Positions 1 through 10,018 of a DNA stretch of 64,000 nucleotides are shown here, piece by piece. The DNA is from Yponomeuta sedellus (lineage: Eukaryota; Arthropoda; Insecta; Lepidoptera; Yponomeutidae): the NCBI GenBank assembly GCA_934045075.1, contig OW203734.1, positions 14,134,016 through 14,198,015 on the forward strand, given 5' to 3'. A model generated the notes under the pieces. It ran no database searches. It had not been told where the DNA came from and saw only the letters and a program-made list of their open reading frames with translations. Made by a program: the position numbers and the translations under genes. Every line of letters starts with the position of its first letter. Positions within the stretch are counted from its first letter, which is position 1.

Positions 1-529
1 GCTTCGCAAGGTAATTTTAAGATCTTTTACCGTTTTTAAAGAGATAAGAAAAAACTATATTTATATAATAATTTTAACATTTATTGTAATAAAATTAATA
101 TTGTATAACAACATTTTAAATAATTAAATAGAAAATATTTCATTTAGTCATAGAGGTTTTCTGGGAGAATTATTTTGATAATTTTTCGTAACAAGGACGC
201 CAATTGGTAGCTCTAGTTGTTCTTAGTTTTTTGAGGTTTTAAATGGATTTCTAGCATAAGGAGATTACGGATCTCAAAGATTAAATTTTCAAAGGCAAAA
301 TCTAACTTTGATTTAGAAACATATTAAAAAGTTTTGAAAAAAAATGGGGATTTTTTTATTACGGTGATTTTCTTAAGCAATATGAAGAAAAAATTAAAAA
401 AATGCTATAGCTCAAGGTCTTGTGGAGAACTCAATTGTTCTTTTAGTCTATAACTCTTGGCTGTCCTCCTATGAGAGTTAATTAATAAATGCACTCTTAT
501 ATATGTAAAATATTGCAAAATATTTTAAA
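1..529. other. AT-rich sequence, nothing recognised
   Basis: No coding potential and no match to any repeat found elsewhere in the window. Confidence 0.5.
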
Positions 530-577
530 AACCTATTTAGAGGCTAAAAATTCCACCCATGCCGGGACTCGAACCAG
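530..577 (-). repeat. SINE family C, 3' fragment
   Basis: Carries the C-family tail (cctatttagaggctaaaaa) followed by 'cacccatgccgggactcgaacc', the complement of the tRNA B box. It stops abruptly after the B box. Compare full copies at 37676 and 60551. Confidence 0.75.
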
Positions 578-854
578 AATAGTCAGGTCTGTTCGAAGGG
601 TAAAGTATTAATGATGAAAAATGAGGGAAATCGAATAATGTGTGACGTACATAATTTAAATATTTGAAAATGATAGATTATAGAAAAAGAAATAAAAATG
701 GTGCGAAGATGTTTGCACCGTTACACACTAACTCATTTGTTTAGCAAGTATATTTCTAGTTGGGCAAATATCAAACATGATATCACTATTTCTAAACAAA
801 GAAGAACCATCGTTAGTAAAATCAAAAGAAATATATTTTTTACAGTCTTTCATT

Positions 855-1080
855 TAACTTCAATTCAATTCAAAAATTCTTTATTGCACAAAAAAGGTAG
901 TTTTTACAAAGGCGAGCTTAATACTAATGAGTATTTTCTTCCACTTAACCTTGGGTTATGTGGATAATGGAAGGGGGTAGTGTAATAAAATATTCACATG
1001 TTATATTTAGTTACCTGTAAACATAATTATGACAAACCTATCTCTAAAAAGGAGATGGGCGGCTCATCTTCTTCCTGAGA
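855..1080 (-). repeat. LINE 3' end remnant
   Basis: On the minus strand this region ends with 'gtgcaataaagaattttt' followed by repeated TTGAA, the usual form of a non-LTR retrotransposon 3' end (AATAAA-like signal then short tandem tail). The 89-aa frame across 698-967 lies mainly over this tail and resembles no protein I know, so I do not call it a gene. Confidence 0.45.
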
Positions 1081-1189
1081 GAAGATAAATGATGAAGTCG
1101 CAACCTTCTGCGCATCAGGAGATGTACTTAGGTTGGAGAAAAATTGTGTCTTAGTGGTTGTGTGTCCTCGTATATTCCATGAAGTGAGA

Positions 1190-1640
1190 AATAGTATTCA
1201 ATTCAATTCAATTTAATTTATTTCAACGTAAAGAATTTACATTCTGTTTGCTTAATGTCAAAGTACAATGTAACATGAAAGTGAAAGCCGCCGCCTTCGG
1301 GCAGTAATGTAGTGGAGAAAAAGGCAGCGGAAAAAAAAACTCCACTCTGACCATCTTTTCTCAAGTCCTCTTAAATCTAATACATTAGATACCACCTATA
1401 CGCGTAAGATTCCATGATTGCCATTAATAATTTCAAATGTTAAGGCATTATTAGATATATTTCTTTTACATAGGCCGTGAAAACATGACAAGTGCTGCGG
1501 CCAGACACACGAACAGCACTCGTTCACGAGCATAACGCAGAGGTCAGCCATCATCAGTCTCAACCATTTTGAAGGGAGATAGATGACCCGGCCACCACGC
1601 CATCATTCGAATGACCTTTAGCAAACCTGCAGATTAAGTT
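1190..1640 (-). repeat. Repeat family O, copy 1 (LINE-like 3' region)
   Basis: Collinear with 26385-26985: shared blocks include 'tttcaacgtaaagaatt', 'tagtggagaaaaag', 'ctccactctga' and 'tcagccat.atcagtctcaacc'. Its low-coordinate end is a short (ATTCA)n tract, suggesting the 3' tail of a minus-strand retroelement. It has no SINE insertion, so it shows the empty site for the SINE A in the second copy. Confidence 0.65.
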
Positions 1641-1811
1641 TTTGTCAGTTGTAGAATGTATGATATATTTACTAATATCGTAACGTAATATTGTAACGTC
1701 TGTACAAACTTAAAATATGACATACATAACTAACACTGGATTGCAGTGATTCGGTTGCTACATTATAAAATATTTATTTAATAACTATGATTTACTCGTT
1801 GTGGAATTGGT

Positions 1812-3015
1812 CTACTGCCAAGGGCTTACATCATTTATAAAGTCATCTATTCTATAATAGGCCTTTTTACACAGCGCCTTTTTAATGAAATTTTTAAATT
1901 TGCTTTCAGGCAGGGATGGAATATGTTCTGGAATTTTATTGTAAAAACGTACACTTAGTCCTACAAAAGATGCATTTACCTTGGCTAATCTGAATTTAGA
2001 TAAAGCAACTTTGTTTCTGTTTCTAGTGTTTACGTTATGGATATCTCTGTTTAATTTAAATGTTGTTAAGTTTTTTTGGTACCTACATTATGTTATCGAA
2101 TATATATTGGCCAGCCATCGGTAGAATTCCGATTTCCTTGAAAATATCTTAGCGATTGCCTGGTAGGTAAATTGTAGATAGCTCTAACAGCCCTTTTTTG
2201 TAGAATAAAAACTGTTTCTATATCTGCCGCACGCCCCCATAGTAACAAACCATATGATATAATACTGTGAAAATAACTGAAATATACAAGCCTCGCAGTT
2301 GACACATCGTTAGTTGCCTAATTTTTCTACCTGCAAATGCGGCTGAACTTAACCTACCCGCTAGATTTTTTATGTGTGGACCCCATTGCAGTTTCGACTC
2401 TATTGTAATACCTAAAAACACCGTGGGCTCTACTAAGTCTAGTCTGTCACCAGCTATAATTAAACTTGTGTCCACTTTTTTACATTGGGCAATGAAAACT
2501 TTATAAATTTTGTCTTTTTCGCATTCAACATGAGATAGTTTACAGTAAACCAGTTTAACACTTTAGAAAGGGCGTTGTTTACATCGTCTAGCTTAGATTG
2601 ACCTCTCTTGATTTTAAAAATTAGAAAAGTATCGTCTGCAAACAATACTATTTGTGACAATTTCTCAATTAGGTAGGGCAGATCATTTACATATACTAAG
2701 AAGAGGAAAGGCCCCAAAATAGAACCTGAGGAACTCCCATTTTAACATCAGATCCAGAAAACTTAACCCTATTTATGTCAACTTTCTGAACTCTGTTTGC
2801 TAAATATGATTGAAGAAGACCTAGAGATCCATTACTGAGACCGTATCTGTTCAATTTACAAAGGAGCGTTTTATGGTCTACACTATCAAAAGCTTTAGAA
2901 AGGTTACAGAAAACCCCGATAGCATCCTGCGCCTCCTCCCACGCATCAAAGATGTGATTCATTAATGCCACTCCTGCGTCGGTCGTTGAACGACCCTTAG
3001 TGAAACCGAATTGTT
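1812..3015 (-). pseudogene. Broken non-LTR retrotransposon ORF2 (reverse transcriptase to C-terminus)
   Basis: A degenerate reverse transcriptase reads on the minus strand in several frames. In order from 2971 downwards: 'NLSKAFDSVDHKTLLCKLNRYG' (palm motif A region), 'KMGVPQ' (usual SGVPQGS), 'YVNDLPYLI', then 'VLFADDTFLIF' carrying the FADD catalytic box at about 2630. Further on are 'FLGITIESKLQW' and 'ISYGLLLWGRAADIE', and a C-terminal tail reading 'AYYRIDDFINDVSPWQ' with a stop at 1812-1814. The endonuclease half and ORF1 are absent, so this is 5'-truncated. Frameshifts near 2700, 2465 and 2300 split the frame; no function is expected. The tail motifs match the fragment at 48455-49140, so both belong to one jockey-superfamily family, distinct from the intact element at 53-58 kb. 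Clade assignment (CR1, Daphne or Jockey) is not possible by eye. Confidence 0.9.
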
Positions 3016-3274
3016 TTTTTATGGAAGAGTTTATTTAAACTAAAGTGTGTCAACAATTGGGCATTTGCTTACATTCTATGATAAGGTCTGACTAAACCTT
3101 GAAATTTGATATGCTTGTTTAATTCTTAGAAAAGTGACTACACAAAAATTATACATTTTACCTAACGTTGCAGCCATGTTAGTATACTTAGGAGCGTACT
3201 CCTCAACAGTAGTACCACAGACTTAAAACTTTTCATAAATTTAATTCAGATAGCTAAAAATTACAAATTCACAC

Positions 3275-3648
3275 GTTATCAACCCTTGTATGTCCCCACT
3301 GCTGGGGCACGGGTCTCTTCCTGCATCGCAGGAAGGTTAGGCCATTCTCCACCACGGGGGCCAAGTCCGGGTTGGTGGAGGATTGTAAGACAATGGCGGG
3401 CCTTACTGTCAGAAGTTATCAAGCCGCCCATAAGGCCTCTGATATGGCTTAACGACTGCCATTATATGACAGCCGGCATCAACGGCTTAACGTGCCTTGC
3501 GAAGCACGGAAGCGCTCGGAAAAATGCCACTTGCAGTAGTCACGGGACGCTCACCCATCCTGTACCTGACCGCGCCTGTTGTTGCTTAACCAAGTGATTG
3601 ATTCCAATCACTCGGTTCGCCTAGGCCACGACCGCTTCACACAGCGTC
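3275..3648 (-). repeat. 5S-derived SINE (family D), near full length
   Basis: Minus-strand reading begins with the 5S-like head ('gttaagcaacaacaggcgcg', 'ggatgggtgag'). It continues through a central body (ccgcta/gtggcatttttcc, ccgttgatgccggctgtcat, ccaacccggacttggc) and ends with 'agtggggacatacaagggtt'. The head matches the internal promoter part of 5S rRNA (A box, intermediate element, C box). ORFs over it are chance. Confidence 0.85.
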
Positions 3649-3649
3649 T

Positions 3650-4721
3650 CATTGTTAGAGCATTTCTCAAAGATGGTAAACATGAAGCTTTGCAAACCGA
3701 ACATGACTTTCTGCCGTTCATAATGCATTACCATCTCTAAAGCGTATTTTTAGTTTTTCACCTCTACCCCTTTTCTCTTTCGACATTAGTCGGAGTACTG
3801 TTTTACAGGCAAAGGCTAAATAATAGTAAGCAATAAATGAAAAGTTTGAAAGAAGATCTCCTTGTTTGCCTGCATTACGCAATGTCGAATTATCTCACAT
3901 TATGAGCTTGGTACGGAGTTTTGATGCAATCAGTTTTCAGCACAATTCCCATTAGGAAAGTATATCGTGATTCTCGGGAAAACATAAATATCCAGATGGT
4001 CTGATTAACGAAGTCTAGCAAAAGATCAGTTCGTGCAATATTAATTAACTTTAACTTTTAATAGAGCTTAAATAGAACTCCATTAAAACCCAAAAATAAT
4101 ACACAGTCATTTCTTGAATTATTTTGAAAAGAGAATTTATAAACTTTTACGTTCATGTTTTCGTCACAAACGTACCCTATATATAATAATACAGACGCCC
4201 GCGTTTTATTGAATTCATGTGAAACGTGCTAGGTCTTACAATTTCGTAAACAGCGAAGGTATCGATATTGATCAGTCCGCCTCAATACCGCGGAACGTCA
4301 GCTAACGTCTTGTATTTTGCGCTAGAAAAAATTGCCACTTTACGTGAGTAAAGTCAATAAGCGAGAAGCAATCACGTACCATGCGTAAGTCATGTTTATT
4401 TACTTTTATTGTAACTGAAAACAAAAATGACTCAGGTGATGCCAGATTTTTACGTAAAATTTTCCCTAAAAGTGGTGAAATCTATTTTATGTATGTGTGA
4501 TCTTGTTCCTTTGTTTTATAGTTAGGTACCAAACAAGGTACTTTGTAACAATAAAACATAAACAGAGTAGCTTGAGCAACCTGATTATAGTTCACGCTTG
4601 TTAACGTCGTTTTTTTTTCGACCGTTCAAGATAAGATAAGAATATTCTTTGTAAAATACTATGGGCAACAAAAAGTCCAAAGTATTTTACATTATATACA
4701 CAGCAGGAATAGAATAGCATA
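3650..4721. other. Unclassified AT-rich sequence
   Basis: No gene or complete repeat seen. A short block at about 4628-4660 ('agataagataagaatattct') matches the tail of the LINE 3' end at 47404-47526. Confidence 0.5.
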
Positions 4722-4730
4722 ATGTTATTT

Positions 4731-5085
4731 ATTATATTATATATATTATATTATATTATATTATATTATATTATATTATATTATATTATATTATATTATA
4801 TTATATTATATTATATTATATTATATTATATTATATTATATTATATTATATTATATTATATTATATTATATTATATTATATTATATTATATTATATTATA
4901 TTATATTATATTATATTATATTATATTATATTATATTATATTATATTATATTATATTATATTATATTATATTATATTATATTATATTATATTATATTATA
5001 TTATATTATATTATATTATATTATATTATATTATATTATATTATATTATATTATATTATATTATATTATATTATATTATATTATA
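4731..5085. repeat. (ATATT)n microsatellite, about 355 bp
   Basis: About 70 near-perfect pentanucleotide units. The 128-aa Leu/Tyr/Ile repeat frame across it is an artefact of the repeat. Confidence 0.98.
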
Positions 5086-5410
5086 GTGCTACTCAAATGT
5101 CGCGATAAGATTTCAAAATTTTGTGTGAAAGAATGTGATGTCGGTATAAGATATTTAGATTATTCTGATGGTTTTAAAAAAAGTCGGTAAATTGGCGATT
5201 TATCTGGCAATCCTCTTGAGTAGGAAACTACGTCGGCCTTTTTTTACTTCTGTAGCTTTAGGATTTTATTGACGCTACGACTTTCGGAAAGAAAAGTTTT
5301 TGGCTTTAGCATCTTAATGAAGGAACTTCATTAACTTACATATTGAAAAGGGTTGGGCGGCTAACGTCGGGCGGCCTTGCTCTAAAGTAAAATCGTTATT
5401 TCTATTTTTA

Positions 5411-5578
5411 TTAACTTTGCATGTCCCCACTGCTGAAGCAAGGGTCTCTTCTTGTATCGCAGGAAGGTTAGGCCATACTCCACCACGGGGCCAAGTTCGG
5501 GTTGGTGGAGGATTGTAAGACAGTGGCGAGTCTTACTGTCAGAAATTATTAACCCGCTCATAATGCCTCTGTGGCTTT
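5411..5578 (-). repeat. 5S-derived SINE (family D), 3' part
   Basis: Contains the D body and tail from 'cttactgtcagaaattatt' to 'tgtccccactgctgaagc' on the plus strand; the 5S head is missing, so it is 5'-truncated. Confidence 0.8.
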
Positions 5579-6080
5579 GGTTTTGGAGAGCAGAGTGGTG
5601 TTCCGGATTCGTAATATTGAAATTATTTTCAATAAATATTTGTTAAGGAAATATAGAAATTGATATCTAAAAAATTGCCATCCAAACTATTAAAATATTA
5701 TTATAGGCTTATCTACTTATAACAATGTAAAATCATCTTTAAATTGGAGAGGGTTTTCTCAGAGTATTAGATATTTATATTAAGACCCAGACTTGTTCAA
5801 TTTATCGAAAACTAAATGTTTTTGATAATTATAATGAGATAAGTGAAATCATATTTTAAAATCATGATAATAAATTCATGTTTCAACAATTATATTATCT
5901 ACAATAAGATTTCTCAAGATATATGAAGAGTTCCCACCGACTCGTTTTAGAAAATGTATTAGGCATACTCTAGCATTAAAGATTATTTCAAAGACCAAGA
6001 TGTCTTGTATTTAAATAACGTTAACGGGGACGAGTATGTCGGGTGCATTGTAACTTTAAGTCGAAAACTCTGTTAAGTAA
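5579..6080. other. AT-rich sequence, nothing recognised
   Basis: No ORF or repeat recognised. Confidence 0.5.
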
Positions 6081-6082
6081 TT

Positions 6083-6705
6083 GTATGGAATCAGGCGTTA
6101 CTTTGCAGAAATCCATTATAGCATTCGTCCTGACGACGACCTACTAATCTACTGCTGGACATAGCCCTCCCCTAAAGAGCGCCACGTTGTGCAATCATAG
6201 GGGGTAATGCCGATAATCCCCTCGCTGGGCATGCGGATTAGGGTTCGCAGCTTGGTGGAATTGTACTGCAGGGGGCGCTGCTACCCATCCCCCGGTTTGT
6301 GTCCCTTAGTCGCCTTTTACGACACCCGCGGGAAGAATTGGGTTAGTGCTATTCTCTAGGCTGACACCACACAGCAGATTATAGCATTAAAATGTGAAAA
6401 ATACATTGCTAGATTCCGCCAAAAATCCCACAAGCACCATGCGGTTAGTTAATGCACCGCCCTCCCTCCCACTTTTTCAAGCAGAATCAAGACACGAACA
6501 CACTTGTGAGCCTGAGGAAGCCTCGTATTAGAGGCGAAACGCATCGCGCATTTTCTCACACAAGTATTGGTGTCGGTGGTGGTGTATTCGTGTCTTGCTT
6601 CTGCTTGAAAAATTGGGACGGAGGGCGGTGCATTAACTAACCGCATGGTGCTTGTGGGATTTTTGGCGGAATTTAACAAAGTAATTTTCACATTTTAATC
6701 GTCTT
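6083..6705. mobile_element. Foldback element family F, copy 1 (interrupted by family E)
   Basis: The inverted arms include 'ccacaagcaccatgcggtta' and its complement 'taaccgcatggtgcttgtgg', more than 100 bp each. The loop holds 'ctgagga', a GCCTC/GAGGC stem and 'gaaac' (6512-6540), similar to a hammerhead ribozyme core. The outer left end (6083-6125) is separated from the rest by a family E insertion at 6126-6377; the right end beyond about 6700 is missing compared with copy 2. Frames within it come from the arms and do not encode a recognised protein. Confidence 0.75.
6126..6377 (-). mobile_element. Family E retroposon, full-length insertion with TSD
   Basis: Flanked by an 11-bp direct repeat 'attatagcatt' (6115-6125 and 6378-6388). 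On the minus strand it runs from 'ctgctgtgtggtgtcagcc' through 'gtaaaaggcgactaaggga' to 'ggctatgtccagcagta'. That end resembles lepidopteran RTE-type 3' ends. Copies also at 8920-9095 and 13148-13405. Confidence 0.85.
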
Positions 6706-6955
6706 AAGTAAGTTAAAACCTGTTTTGAAATAATAATAGTAGAGTTTTTTGTTAGATTCTTCTTTCCATAATCTATTAATTGTGAAACTAACAGCTTTCA
6801 CATTGATTATGTAAACATTTTGTATGTGTGGTAACAATAAGTAAATAAAAAAATAATTTACAAGACTATGACTACTGTTACAGGCGTGGGTGGGTGTTGC
6901 CGACCGGCCAATAAACCTTTTTTAAGTATTTTACTCATATATTATGTCTATTTTT

Positions 6956-7109
6956 TTTAATGATTCGCGATACTTATACATACTTATATATTAAACGGGT
7001 CAAATCTATCCGAGACCACGGCAACTGTAACGCTGCCGAAACGTCGGGAAATAAGGTAATTACGTTTTACCTAATAAATGAACGCGATTTGACCCGTTTA
7101 ATATATAAC
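6956..7109. mobile_element. Element H: short inverted-repeat element
   Basis: 22-bp inverted arms (ttatatattaaacgggtcaaat, 6984-7005 and 7087-7108) enclose 'ccgagaccacggcaactg' and 'ctgccgaaacgtcgggaaat'. A 13-bp direct repeat 'tatgtctattttt' (6943-6955, 7110-7122) may be the TSD. The core resembles the larger palindrome at 25764. Confidence 0.55.
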
Positions 7110-7124
7110 TATGTCTATTTTTAA

Positions 7125-7600
7125 AAAAGGGGACATGGCCAATGCAAAACAAGAAAAAGAAGGATTAAAAATTCTTAAAGTTATTCGCGTTTTACTCAAT
7201 TTTTACCTACGTTCGTTTCAGTGCGGTTAAACAATCAGCTCGTACACGTCCACTGCTATAGCAGTGGCTGCAAACACAGATGGAATATTATTCCCTCGTT
7301 ATAAAAAAATTAACGTTACGAATTCATTACGTAGTGAAGAGATTTGAACATGTTGGTTCAATTTGAATAAGCCAATGCAATTAGATCCTTGATTTTCATA
7401 GAATTAAGGTTTTAAAAAAAATACTCAAAAATGGTTATGCTACAAAAGAGCCAAAAGAAATAAAAAATTTAGTCATCGAATTGATAACCCCTCTGGTTTT
7501 TGAGTTCTGTTCAAAAATTAACAGTTTTTTATCCTTTTTTGGAAATGATAAACTCTTAATAACATTAGACCTAAAACGACAGAGGATAATTGTACAAATA
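7125..7600. other. AT-rich sequence, nothing recognised
   Basis: No ORF or repeat recognised. Confidence 0.5.
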
Positions 7601-7604
7601 AAAA

Positions 7605-7682
7605 TACCTTGACTCCCTCAGGGAATCGAATCCGCAGACTCTGGCATGGCAGTCAAGCGTATTACCGCTAGATTATTGTTGT
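7605..7682 (-). repeat. tRNA-like SINE head remnant
   Basis: On the minus strand 'tagcggtaatacgcttgact' resembles a tRNA D-arm/A box and 'ggattcgattccctgag' a B box. No SINE body is recognised, and the arms do not fold well enough to call a tRNA gene. Confidence 0.45.
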
Positions 7683-8078
7683 AGTCAGTACTTGGCTATT
7701 GTATTAACACACTGTTTTATTCGAAAATATACTGATTACTCGTATTATCGCTCAGCTTGGCCAATCCATGTAATCAATGTTTCAAATGTATAAGAACGTT
7801 CCATCCATTAATAAATAAAAGCAAACTTCATAAAAGAAAAGCTTTCTTGTAACATTACAAAACTCGCAGGATACCGATACCGCATCAGACTCTAATGTCA
7901 CTTTGATTCCACGCTAGGGGACCATTCGCCTGACATTAGAGAGGATAAAATGGAGACAGTTTGGAGTAAAGTTTTGCGGGAAATGTTGGGCGGTGCTTAA
8001 AATCATAATAAGCTGAGGATATAAAAGTATAATGAAGTGACTAGAATAAATAAATGTTCTTGCGTTAGAAATAACAAT

Positions 8079-8134
8079 GAAATGTTTGAACATATGGAGC
8101 GAATGAAGGATGAGCTCGTGGCCAAGTCGAACTG
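8079..8134 (+). pseudogene. RTE-like ORF2 C-terminal fragment
   Basis: Reads 'FEHMERMKDELVAKSN', close to 'FGHVERMKEERLAKQI' at 13.9 kb, a C-terminal motif of RTE-like reverse transcriptase genes. It breaks where the 5S-SINE begins. Confidence 0.5.
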
Positions 8135-8580
8135 AGTGATTGGAATCAATCATTCGAGTTTAGCAACAACAGGCGCGGTCAGGTGCAGGATGGGTGACCA
8201 TCCCCTGAATACCGCTAGTGGCATTTTTCCGAGCGCTTCGTGCTTTGCAAGGTACATTAAGCCGTTGGTGCCGGCTGTCATGTAATGGAAGTCGTTTAGC
8301 CATGTCAGAGGCCTTACGGGGGGCTTGATAATTTCTGACAGTAAGACCCGCCACTGTCTTACAATGCTCCACCAACCCGGACTTGGCCCACATGTAATGG
8401 TAGTCGTTAAGCCATGTCAGAGGCCTTATGGGCGGCTTGATAACTTCCGACAGTAAGGCCCGCCACTGTCTTACAATCCTCCACCAACCCGGACTTGGCC
8501 CCCGTGGTGGAGTATGGCCTAACCTTCCTGCGATGCAGGAAGAGACCCGTGCCCCAGCAGTGGGGACATGCAAGGGTTGC
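8120..8580 (+). repeat. 5S-derived SINE (family D), full length with internal duplication
   Basis: The 5S-like head is at about 8133-8215: 'gtttagcaacaacaggcgcg', 'gtgcaggatgggtgacc'. The body from 'catgtaatgg.agtcgtt.ag' to 'cggacttggccc' occurs twice in tandem (start points 8279 and 8391, 112-bp period). It ends at 'agtggggacatgcaagggtt'. The overlapping minus frame of 137 aa is not a gene. Confidence 0.88.
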
Positions 8581-8589
8581 TACCGTACC

Positions 8590-8796
8590 GAAGGAAAATC
8601 TATTGACGAAAGAAAAATATATCGAGCAAATGAAGATGGAAGCATTGGCAAGTGTTGTCTCGAGTTAAATAGGGGAATAGCCAAGAGCAAGATAAAAAGT
8701 ACCCGAAACAAAGGTCTCTCTCGATGGCGGCAAATGGCAAACTTTGGTCTCTGTCTACCCCTCCGGGATGTATGCGTATGTTTATGTAACGTAATA
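8590..8796 (+). repeat. RTE-like 3' end remnant (family R)
   Basis: Contains 'tctctgtctacccctccggg' followed by 'tgtatgcgtatgtttatgta', like the R tail read on minus at 14283-14330. It may be the other half of the RTE fragment at 8079, split by the 5S-SINE. Confidence 0.5.
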
Positions 8797-8919
8797 TAAA
8801 AGTACGAAAAATAAGGGAAGAAAAGCCTAATGGCAAAAATAGGAAAGATAATGTTAAAAAAATGTTTTTAAATAATTAAAAAACATTCTGGTAATTTTTG
8901 TTTTCGTCTTGTTACTAAT

Positions 8920-9095
8920 GAGGGATACAAACCGAGGGGTGGGCAGCAGCACCCCTTGCAGTACAATTCCACCAAACTGCTATCCCCAACCCGCATGCCC
9001 AGCGTGGGTATTATGGGCACTACCCCCCAATGATGGCACAACCTTACGCTCATTAGGGAAGAGCTATGTCCAGCAGTGGACTAATATAGCCTGAA
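8920..9095 (+). repeat. Family E retroposon, 5'-truncated copy
   Basis: Carries 'cttgcagtacaattccacca', 'cccgcatgcccagcg' and the end 'tatgtccagcagtggacta', collinear with the full E copy at 6126-6377. The beginning of E is missing. Confidence 0.8.
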
Positions 9096-9192
9096 GAAAA
9101 AGAATGTCTTTAAGTTTTGTTATTAATAACAATTTTCAACGATATCCTATAGCCCTGATATTCAGCAAAGTCTGTATTCTTGCTTATCGTTT

Positions 9193-9385
9193 GACTGCCT
9201 CGTTGGTTGCGAAGACTGAGGTCGTGTGTTCAATTCCTACTGGGGGCTGCGTATATTTGTATAAGTGGTTGCCAGTCTGGGTGTGTTTTCATGTTTGTGA
9301 CGTCCTTGCCTGGTTATCATAGTACCTACAGGATATTCTAGTTTGGGGCCAGAGCAAGCGATTGTGTTGTCTGGAAGTTATTATT
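9193..9385 (+). repeat. tRNA-derived SINE family B
   Basis: tRNA-like head 'gactgcctcgttggttgcga' with B box 'gtgttcaattcct', then 'ttcatgtttgtgacgtcctt' and a tail 'ggatattctagtttggggcc'. The tail is related to family A and to LINE tails at 32.3 and 40.6 kb. Second copy at 36471-36672. Confidence 0.7.
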
Positions 9386-9393
9386 GCTATTAT

Positions 9394-9611
9394 GACGACC
9401 TCTGTGGCGTAGCTGTAGGGCGTCTGCCTACTATGCAAGAGGTCCCGGGTTCGAATCCCGGCTGGGGACAAAAAAAGCACAGGTCTTGGATGTTTACATG
9501 ATTATGATGTCGTTGTTTCTGGTTCCCACGACACAGGGTATCCTAGTATGGGGCCAGAAGCAATGTATGTGCTTGGATGTAAATGCTATGTTAATGTTAT
9601 GTTATTATCTT
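9394..9611 (+). repeat. tRNA-derived SINE family A
   Basis: Head 'gacgacctctgtggcgtagc' (A box region) and B box 'gggttcgaatcccgg', then a poly-A run, 'caggtcttggatgtttacat', and the 3' hairpin 'acgacacagggtatcctagt'. Ends in ATGTTA repeats. It lies 8 bp downstream of a family B SINE. Confidence 0.9.
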
Positions 9612-9812
9612 ACAAGAAACAATGTTATTAAATAAATGAGAGAAAATTTACAGCACCGATACCGACTAAAAGAAAAATAAAAAAGTAGGTATCTTCGAAC
9701 TAACAAAGTAACTACTCGTATGTAATCCAGTCAAATAATTTAGGTGCTTTGGAAATGCATTTGTAGGCTTAGGTGTTGTACGTATGATACTCGTATAATT
9801 GCATGTACGTAT

Positions 9813-10018
9813 TGTTGTTGCCGGCTGTCATATAATGGCAGTCGTTAAGCCATGTCAGAGGCCTTATGGGCGGCTTGATAACTTTTGACAGTAAGGCCGC
9901 CACTGTCTTACAATCCTCCACCAACCCGGACTTGGCCCCCGTGGCGGAGTATGGGCTAACCTTCCTGCGATGCAGGAAGAGACCCGTGCCCCAGCAGTGG
10001 GGACATACAAGGGTTGAT
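9813..10018 (+). repeat. 5S-derived SINE (family D), 5'-truncated
   Basis: Starts inside the D body at 'gttgccggctgtcatataat' and runs to 'ggggacatacaagggttgat'. The 5S head is missing. Confidence 0.85.

Noticed and set aside
4722..5108. 128-aa frame
   Set aside because: Translated (ATATT)n microsatellite.
8133..8215. Possible 5S rRNA gene
   Set aside because: Only the internal-promoter part resembles 5S; the rest is the SINE body, repeated across the window.
8160..8573. 137-aa minus frame similar to frames at 3286, 11389, 35222 and 51533
   Set aside because: The similarity comes from the shared 5S-SINE DNA, read antisense; frames differ in each copy.
9394..9470. Possible tRNA gene at the SINE A head
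   Set aside because: Always followed by poly-A, the same linker and the same tail; a SINE promoter region.
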